From positions 158,890 through 222,889 of the forward strand of contig CAXAMN010003747.1 of NCBI GenBank assembly GCA_963970005.1: a DNA stretch of 64,000 nucleotides, read 5' to 3'. Numbering within the stretch: position 1 is the first letter of the stretch; every line of letters begins with the position of its first letter. Position numbers and translations under genes: made by a program. This DNA comes from Durusdinium trenchii (lineage: Eukaryota; Sar; Dinophyceae; Suessiales; Symbiodiniaceae). Positions 59,746-64,000 of this stretch are shown one piece after another. The notes beneath the pieces were generated by a model. That model saw nothing but the letters and a program-made list of their open reading frames with translations. It ran no database searches and had not been told where the DNA came from.

Positions 59746-61973
59746 GACAATCCCTGTTGTCGATGAATGTCACGTCGATGAATGTCGCGTCCGATGTAGA
59801 CATCCGGAAGAACACTGTACTAGTATATGGTTGTCCATGGTGGGGACGGTCAGATCATCAGATCTGAGTCGGAGTGCTGTTGAGAGTGTAGGTGGAGGAT
59901 GCGTATGCGGTGTATGGATACTCAAAAAGACTCAGGCCGCAGGTTCTCCACAGCTCAGGTGGGTCGGGCTGTCAAATTGCCGGAGATCAAATGGCCGCAT
60001 GTACGGTCGGGCTCTCAAGAGGCTGTTCTCAGCATTGTGACTGTGTATCCTTGCATTTGGCGCATGGCTGGTGGATGGCTGTAGATTTGCATTGTTTGGA
60101 TTTGATATGTTTCTCTCCTGTGCGTCTCCTGCTGAGAATACAACGCTCCACTTGACCGGCTGTGCTCTTGACGTGGGAGGACGTCCCGGCCTCAGTACAA
60201 AACCGCAAACATGCTACTGGTGTCATCCGTCACCAACGTTACATCCTTACACACCTCGTGCAAAGCGGTGTTAAGACAACTTCAGAGGCTCTTGTTGCTA
60301 CATGGTGCAAGTACGACGCTGTCGTTGGATCTCACAAGAAATACTGTATAGCGTGACCAGCGTTCGGAGGATGTGGCAAATTCATGGAATCTTCAGTGTT
60401 GCTTTGGAACCATCAGAGAATTATATAGTTATACTTCCGGCCCGAGTCCCTAAAATGAAAAGCAAGGCACAGAGACTTGGAAAACTTGGAACTTCTCTGT
60501 TCTTCAATGGATCTATCAGAGAAGTTCCAAGCGGTTCCCGGTTCTCGAAACTTCTCGCACCACTGAGTTCACCAGTACCGTCTTTGGATCCTACAAGAAG
60601 ATGAGACGTCAGTCTTGCCAGAGGCGACTTCAGAGCTTTGCTAACAAACACGCATTTTAATGGTTTTGTACCGCTGTCAGACGGCCCATATTGACTTCAT
60701 GATTGCCTCAGTGGTTTTTACGCAAGGTACAAGCCCTAGATATTAGATACAGATATTGACTTGTGTGAAGAGTCTTCCTGCTTGTGACGTCACTAATCTA
60801 CACATGCTGAGGCCCTCTTTTGTACTTCCGCAACATGACAGCAGTGGCGATACAGTACATTCCCAGCCACGAGGCCACACCGGTGCACTCCCGTATTGAA
60901 ATAGATGCAACTTGTTTCTGGTGTTATTTGTATTTTTGAGAACCCGCCTTCATGCAATCACAAATGGCTGAGAGGAGAAGAGTTACGTTTTTTGCATGAT
61001 GTTGAATGTCAGCTGCTCTTCCATGAATCTGATATTGCCACTTTTGGTAATGAAAAGGCATTTACGAAGGTGTTGGGGATGTCTGATCATCTCACCATGT
61101 GGTTTTGCTGTTAGGGCTTTGAGTGGCTATATGCGGTCGCTCTGGCCAACGGACTTGCAGATCAGGCCAAGCTGATCCAAGCCGGACAAATACTCCAGCA
61201 TGCATTGATCTTGAACATCTAAGCTTGCAGTGATTGGCCAGGTTTGTCAATCTGCAAGTTGAGCTGTTAACGGCAGGGTGCACATGTGTGCAGATCTTTG
61301 TGAGGTCCAGGCTGATGGTGACTATTCCATTTGGAGCCAGCGCGTGAAGAGCATGTACCTCGCGGAAGGCTCGAGCTGCAGCCATTCGTAGCTTCTGTCT
61401 TAAATGTATCTATATAATGCGCTTGGAATGCCAGATTCCATCGCTATGCTTGTTTGACGAGTCCTTGTCCAACTGCAATGCATACGGTGCCCTCGTTAGT
61501 GTTGGGATTGAAATATAGCAGCAAGCTCGGAAGGTGGCGCTTGTCAGTCTGCCGAGACACCCATTCTCGGTGCCAGTCTCAATGTACATTGCAGGATTGC
61601 AGGATTTGTTGACACAAGCGGTCCTGATGCAAAAATGAGAAAAACAAAACAGTGTGCAAGACAAGCGGTCGCAAGCGATCCTATTTATAGTTTCTGTATA
61701 ACTCGCCAAGCTGCCATGATAGATCCACGGGAGATATCTAGGAATTCACCTTCAGTCTTCTCCTTTGTGGCTGTGGCGCTGTCAAAGGCTTCATGCCTTG
61801 AAAGATGTCGAAACCAGAATAAAGACTACATGAATTTACATGACATCTATTGACATCTCACATGTTGAGGTCAAGAAGTGAAGATTTCTTTTTTGCTCAA
61901 CTGCTCCTTCGAGCTCGGCCAGGTGGGCAAACACCGCTTTGCATGGTTTGCTTGCGAGACATGTCCAATTTGA
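59746..61973. other. No confidently supported gene
   Basis: Several protein-like but unrecognised + frames occur (for example FEWLYAVALANGLADQAKLI at about 61110-61215, ending in a stop). No module landmarks, no repeats of families A or B. Could contain 3' exons of the modular gene or a separate gene. Confidence 0.4.
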
Positions 61974-62090
61974 TGGGTGTCTTGTGAAGGCATACCGGAT
62001 TTTCGTCTTGCTGGAGGATGGATCCAACCGAAATGATGGTACATTGAAGACACTGGACTTTGTGTATCAGGGCGCAACTTTGCAGCACAG
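61974..62090 (+). CDS. Possible isolated module segment
   Basis: After a GTGAAG acceptor-like site the frame reads AYRIFVLLEDGSNRNDGTLK. This parallels the A-Y-L-A...R-S-Q part of modules 13 and 30 (A-x-Y-L-A-x-D-x-x-G-x-N-R-S). No D-L-D or E-Q-T-T-P partner was found nearby, so it may be a stray or diverged copy. Confidence 0.4.
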
Positions 62091-62254
62091 GTGACAACAG
62101 GCATTTGTCGTGGCCTCCAACCATTTGTGTGGAAGTCGTAGACACAGCTTCTGAAAAGCTGAGGAGATGACTCTGGACTCAGCCATCCCATATTCTCATC
62201 CGGTGCCAAGTTCTGACAGGTCCATAGTCTTCATTGAATATGTAAAAGTCCGCA

Positions 62255-62338
62255 TTCTTCTTGCTCCTAGTAGCAAGGGCATCGCTACTAGGGGCTCCTG
62301 GCCTTACTACTAGGAACAAGAAGCTATTAGAAACAAGA
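62255..62338. repeat. Family A copies
   Basis: TAGTAGCAAGGGCATCGCTACTAG-like word and GGGGCTCCTGGCCTTACTAC, followed by AT-rich GAATTAGAAATAAATTAAAC, the same type of context as the copies at 6.3 kb. Confidence 0.85.
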
Positions 62339-64000
62339 ATTAGAATTAGAAATAAATTAAACCCAATTGCTAAGGTGGAGAATTGTGCCTATGACATCGG
62401 TGGCAGACTGGAGAATCCAACGCATTCGGATGTTTTCGGATGTTACATGCTGGGAGACTCAGGAAGGTGATGTATACCCTTTGCCTCCCAAGTTGCAAAG
62501 GGGTATTGAATCGGTATTGAATGCATTTGCCAAGTCTTTGCGCAGGCACACACCCAGTGGACGTGTATCCTTCACCGTATTTGGATCCATTGTGGTCGAC
62601 TGTGCAAGAAGGCGGCGTTGGGAATCGAACGGAGAGAACTAAGGGGATAGATGTTGCTCAATTTCAAAACCTTCCGTGTCGAAGGGACCATGCTGACAGT
62701 ACCCAAAGAAGCCACCCTCAGAAATACGGTTTCGGAGATCAATATTGAGCCTGCAAGTTGCTAAGTGTACAAGGCCGCCTCAAAGGAACATGATAGAAAA
62801 TCAGTTCGATCCAGGAGTTCAAGAGTTCAAGCTTTGTTTGGTCATACTACAGTTTGTAGTTACATGTTGTTGATTCGCAAGCGGGGATTGATATTGCCTC
62901 GCTGCCTCACCTGGCCATGTGTAGAAAACATCCAGTCTCATGCTCGATCAAGTACTTCGGCACAAGTATCTAGACAGGCACATGCACAGAGAAAGAGGAA
63001 CGGCTCATAAACATTGGAGGAACGCACGCGTTGTGTTCCGTTGTGTTCCATGGGTCTCCAACCGCTCGGGCCCTGGGGCTCGGTCTCGTTCAGGCGATCC
63101 ACTTCCCAATGGTGCTGCCTTCTCGTATCCTGGGCCTTTGTCCAGCAGCAACGATGTTTTCAAGGAGACGGTTGAGTCACTTTGTCTCAAAATGTATTAG
63201 AAACAAACATGCAAAATCTCTGAGAAAAACAAAAAGGGACACTTTCCACCTCCGTGGTCTGTATCTATGTGTTCGACTTACTGCTCTGACTCTGACGTAA
63301 GCAGATGTGGCATCATGTGGCATGGGCAAGATTTGTGCCGAAGTCGGCCGACTAAAGCCTTTGACATCTTTGATGGTTTTGGCATGCTTTGGCTGATTCA
63401 CCTTTGCAGGATGTTGGGAATTCCTGGGCTTCTGGCCAGCATTGTGCGCCTGGTGCCTGTCACATTGGCTTTAGAACCTCGGCCGAGCTTGGCAAGGAAG
63501 GCTAGATCATGCTAGGTCAGCGGAATTGTGCTCTTGAGATTTAGAATGCATATATAACAGTACTAGGAAGCCTGCGGTCCAACTCCAACATATTTGATCA
63601 TCTTTGCCAAACTTTGTTTTTGATGTGTTGACAAGTGTGGAGTCAACTTCGCAACATCCTTCCCTCACTGTCCCAGGCTTTGGTGGTGGCAACGGTGACC
63701 TTCGCGTTTCTACAAAGGTGGGCTGTGTGGAGGTGACGCAATCAGAGGCAGGACCGACGGGGCAAGGAGGCAGAAGCGCCACTTGGCGGAGAAGCCGACT
63801 AGGCATCACTCGGCACTGGCGAAGAGTCTGTTCGAGAAGGGCTCCACCCATGATATCACCGGATGTGTTTCATCGTCCATCGGGAGGTCACTGGAGAGTT
63901 CGCCGAAAGCCTGGAGCTTCAGTACCATGATGGCACCGCCTTCGTTGCGTACCGTCAGGTGCGAAGGGAAAAAGCTCAAACATGTCATTTGATGTCATGT
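62339..64000. other. Right edge: weak coding candidates only
   Basis: Protein-like + frames include FRVEGTMLTVPKEATLRNTV (about 62660-62745, then a stop), a short cysteine-bearing frame after TTTGCAG at about 63410 (GQHCAPGACHIGF) and CFIVHREVTGEFAESLELQY (about 63866-63925). None could be tied to a family or to each other. Confidence 0.35.

Overview
The window looks like nuclear DNA of a dinoflagellate, most likely a Suessiales or Symbiodiniaceae-type genome. The support is: many short coding segments on one strand separated by introns whose 5' ends are GC or GA as often as GT; exon starts that almost always begin with G after an AG acceptor; a malonyl-CoA:ACP transacylase (MAT) of the dinoflagellate type; pentatricopeptide (PPR) relics with the wording common in these genomes; and heavy intronic minisatellites. 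Species is not determined. I saw no rRNA, tRNA, CRISPR array or bacterial-type operon.

Layout. From 1 to about 5.7 kb the DNA is gene-poor: a 40-bp-class minisatellite (called family A here), two PPR relics and one possible terminal exon. From 5.77 to 9.28 kb lie exons of a MAT-like gene on the + strand, including a 27-bp micro-exon; it ends at a clear stop. From 9.80 kb to about 58.7 kb, also on +, is the dominant feature: one very large multi-exon gene made of about 36 tandem copies of a roughly 90-100-residue module. Weaker module-like segments continue to 59.7 kb and 62.1 kb. The module reads, in order: a segment like N-V-x-F-x-D-x-D-L-D-x-x-E-L-G-G-x-I-x-W; then V-T-H-Y-x-V-Y-L-A with a later R-S-Q-x-G; then V-P-V-G-T-N and a P-x-(D/E)-T-P-L turn; then T-H-V-L-V-Y-T-K-S-S-L-V-E-Q-T-T-P; then I-S-D-T-V-A-S-V. 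The order of segments is kept copy after copy across 49 kb. The W, Y-x-V-Y and L-V-Y-T positions suggest a fibronectin-III-like beta-sandwich, which is inference. I do not recognise a named family.

Introns of this gene fall at a few recurrent sites in the module (before D-L-D, near G-G-x-x-W, before or just after V-T-H-Y, before V-G-T-N, inside Y-T-R-S-x-L, before S-D-T). Some copies have an intron at a given site and others do not. Introns carry other material: 21-bp minisatellite arrays (family B), family A arrays, a complete-looking WW plus RRM RNA-binding protein gene (38.37-39.93 kb) and a decayed non-LTR retrotransposon with reverse transcriptase motifs (51.2-53.4 kb). The last 5 kb hold only weak coding candidates.

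Limits: all exon limits and splice sites were set by eye from the repeat consensus and AG|G rules. Where a limit is marked approximate the frame is supported but the exact end is not. The continuity of the large gene as a single transcript is inferred from segment order, not shown.
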